Assembly (NCBI GenBank): GCA_035651455.1
Contig: DASRFR010000016.1
Location: forward strand, 1-18,131
Length of the DNA: 18,131 nucleotides
From: DASRFR01 sp035651455
Lineage (GTDB): Bacteria; Acidobacteriota; Terriglobia; Terriglobales; Acidobacteriaceae
Reading direction: 5' to 3'
Below are positions 16,730 through 18,131 of the stretch, one piece after another (position 1 is the first letter of the stretch; each line of letters starts with the position of its first letter). A model generated the notes under the pieces. That model was not told the DNA's origin. It made no database searches and worked only from the letters and a program-made list of their open reading frames with translations. The position numbers were made by a program, and so were the translations under genes.

Positions 16730-17962
16730 TTATGCCGGTCGCAGCGAGGCGGTCGCGCCTGACTCCCATTCCTTGAGCATTTGGTCTCCGACTTCTTGAA
16801 AGCCTGGATTTTGCTTGATGTAGATGCGGACTTCTCTCGTGGCTTCGCTTATCGCCTCATCAATACGGCCCAGGATCTGTTTTACCTTTGCAGGAGCGCC
16901 ACCCATACGTGTTTCGCCGAAGCGCTGTAGCTCTTTGTTCGTCGGCCATCGGGTAGTTCCATTCAAGGTGAGGGCCATGCTGTCTTTAGGCATATAGACC
17001 GTGGTGGTCACGAGATCATAGACGGGAGCAAGTCGCGCTTCGCCCAGGACATCGTCATAAACGATGCCGAAATTCTTCAGGTGTGCATCGCCGTTGCGGA
17101 TGGCGCAGTTAAGCGCGATGAGCGTGAACAAGCGTTCCATATCCTCATTGACGTGAGGCGAATTGGAAAACTGTTGAAAGCGCTTCATGATCGAAGTTTC
17201 ATAGCTGCCCCGGTATTTCTCTTCGGTCCTGCGCGCGTTGAGTACGCAGAAATCCTCAAAGCCGCGGTAGGTGCCGTTCGGTCGAAGATCGAAGCGGTCG
17301 ATGACGAGCGCCATGCCGTCCTCGGCGAGTTGGTAGGGGGGAATCTCAAGTCCGCATTTTTGTGCGACGGTGAGGCAGAAGTGCTCGTTCGCGGCGAGCT
17401 GCGGGAATTCATTTGGATCCCAGAGCTTCACTATGTGGGTTGCGCCGCGATAGCTCTGCGAGAGCCTCGGTCTTGCATCGCGTAGCGCGGCGGAGGCGGT
17501 CTCGTCGCGCACGAGTATCTTGGGCTGCACGCCGCTGATGCCGGAGAACACCGCGAACTTGTCGATGAGGTAGCGGAAGAGATCGCCGTCTCGCCGGCGC
17601 GCGAGGATTTCATCGACGGACTGGAAGGGCACGTCCTCCGTGAGTTGTTCCTTGTCTCCGGTGTAGCGTATGCGGCCGACCTGGGAACGCCCGAGGACGG
17701 ACAGCAAATCGAATTCGTCGAAGGTGCCGGTGGCCTTGGCGAAGGTGAGGCGGAGGCGCTCACGCAGGATGCCCTCAGGAAGATTCATCTCAAAAATCGG
17801 GGGCAGGCCGTATGTGATCTCCCAGGAGGGCAGGCGAACGGGCATCGTCACCGAGGCGGCGCGCGCGGGCGGCGCGCCTGGCAAATAGAGGAAGGTGCTG
17901 CCGCGCGCGCCTTGGCGGTCGAGCAGCCCCACTTCAGCGGCGTCGGTCCAGACCTTGATCAT
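16730..17962 (-). CDS. hipA: HipA-family serine/threonine kinase toxin
   Basis: 410 residues, slightly shorter than E. coli HipA (440). HipA kinases phosphorylate translation-related targets (GltX in E. coli) and cause growth arrest and persistence. Visible kinase elements are SGVQPK (143-148, nucleotide-binding loop), HIVKLWDPNEFP (Lys179), VIDRFDL (220-226), NGDAHLKNFG (catalytic Asp292, Asn297) and LAPVYDL (metal-binding Asp316). The N-terminal subdomain (VGLLDRQGARGSTFLYLPGA) fits the HipA N1 region. The ATG at 17960-17962 lies inside hipB, with GAGGAAGG directly upstream. The two genes overlap by 29 nt, a tight operon with coupled translation. All key residues are present, so it should be active. 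The target is not known. Confidence 0.9.
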   Translation of the reverse strand: MIKVWTDAAEVGLLDRQGARGSTFLYLPGAPPARAASVTMPVRLPSWEITYGLPPIFEMNLPEGILRERLRLTFAKATGTFDEFDLLSVLGRSQVGRIRYTGDKEQLTEDVPFQSVDEILARRRDGDLFRYLIDKFAVFSGISGVQPKILVRDETASAALRDARPRLSQSYRGATHIVKLWDPNEFPQLAANEHFCLTVAQKCGLEIPPYQLAEDGMALVIDRFDLRPNGTYRGFEDFCVLNARRTEEKYRGSYETSIMKRFQQFSNSPHVNEDMERLFTLIALNCAIRNGDAHLKNFGIVYDDVLGEARLAPVYDLVTTTVYMPKDSMALTLNGTTRWPTNKELQRFGETRMGGAPAKVKQILGRIDEAISEATREVRIYIKQNPGFQEVGDQMLKEWESGATASLRPA

Positions 17963-18131
17963 CGCCTTCCTCTTTTATGAGCTCGTCAAGGGTAGGGCGG
18001 GCCGAACCCCTCTCCTGGAGCTTCAGCTCCATGCCTAGCGCCGCTAGTATTTTGGTAATCTTGGAGAACCCCAGCTCACCGGTCCTCGCGTTCTCCAACG
18101 CTTCTATTGTGGCGCGGCTGATCGATGCCCG
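17934..18131 (-). CDS. hipB: HipB-type Xre-family antitoxin (partial, runs off window)
   Basis: The C-terminal 65 residues are in the window and the N-terminus lies beyond 18131. The visible part starts RASISRATIEALENARTG, matching the recognition helix and following turn of a Xre helix-turn-helix. It continues LGFSKITKILAALGMELKLQ and a tail (RPTLDELIKEEGDDQG) likely to be the flexible antitoxin end. HipB binds its own operator and neutralises HipA, so this pair is probably autoregulated from a promoter outside the window. Its stop (17934-17936) lies inside hipA. Confidence 0.85.
   Translation of the reverse strand, partial: RASISRATIEALENARTGELGFSKITKILAALGMELKLQERGSARPTLDELIKEEGDDQGLDRRR

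Noticed and set aside
16476..16799. 107-codon open frame on + between the methyltransferase and hipA
   Set aside because: It runs into the antisense of hipA, has no motif and no good start signal.

Overview
The window looks like a chromosomal accessory region from a soil-type Acidobacteriota (Terriglobia-like) bacterium. This is an inference from gene content, not from a marker gene. The hints are a secreted HAF-type repeat protein, an anti-sigma-like/TPR (CHAT-type) pair of the kind common in that phylum, large RHS surface proteins and moderately GC-rich DNA. No rRNA, tRNA or CRISPR array is visible.

Layout. 1-280: leader with two strong inverted repeats and no gene. 281-1996: two secreted proteins on + (a HAF-repeat protein and a DUF6197-like protein), 12 nt apart. 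1997-3781: remains of an IS110-family insertion sequence. Its transposase is broken by one extra base near 2744, and a highly structured non-coding stretch upstream is a candidate bridge-RNA region. 3782-4645 (-): an intact CPBP intramembrane protease. 4694-6509 (+): three consecutive decayed genes, namely an anti-sigma-factor-like membrane protein (one frameshift), a TPR protein of the CHAT type (nonsense codon, frameshift, C-terminus lost) and a DUF5615/PIN-like toxin relic (two frameshifts).

6992-14795 (+): the main intact operon, three genes with gaps of 39 and 28 nt. They are a small secreted protein, a 1768-residue RHS protein whose C-terminal part is not a recognisable toxin but 25-residue tandem repeats, a Gly-rich linker, a von Willebrand D-like domain and three beta-sandwich (PPC-like) repeats, and a zinc-ribbon/transmembrane/OmpA protein. 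The set reads as an envelope or surface assembly: an exported partner, a giant lipoprotein-like RHS/adhesin and a peptidoglycan-binding anchor with a cytoplasmic zinc-ribbon head. 15008-15556 (+) is an unrecognised membrane-anchored protein.

15814-18131 (all -): a class I SAM-dependent methyltransferase, then a HipBA-type toxin-antitoxin pair in which hipB (cut by the window edge) overlaps hipA by 29 nt.

The clearest items for follow-up are the RHS-VWD-PPC / zinc-ribbon-OmpA operon, the structured region upstream of the IS110 transposase, and the run of eroded genes at 4694-6509 beside long intact genes.
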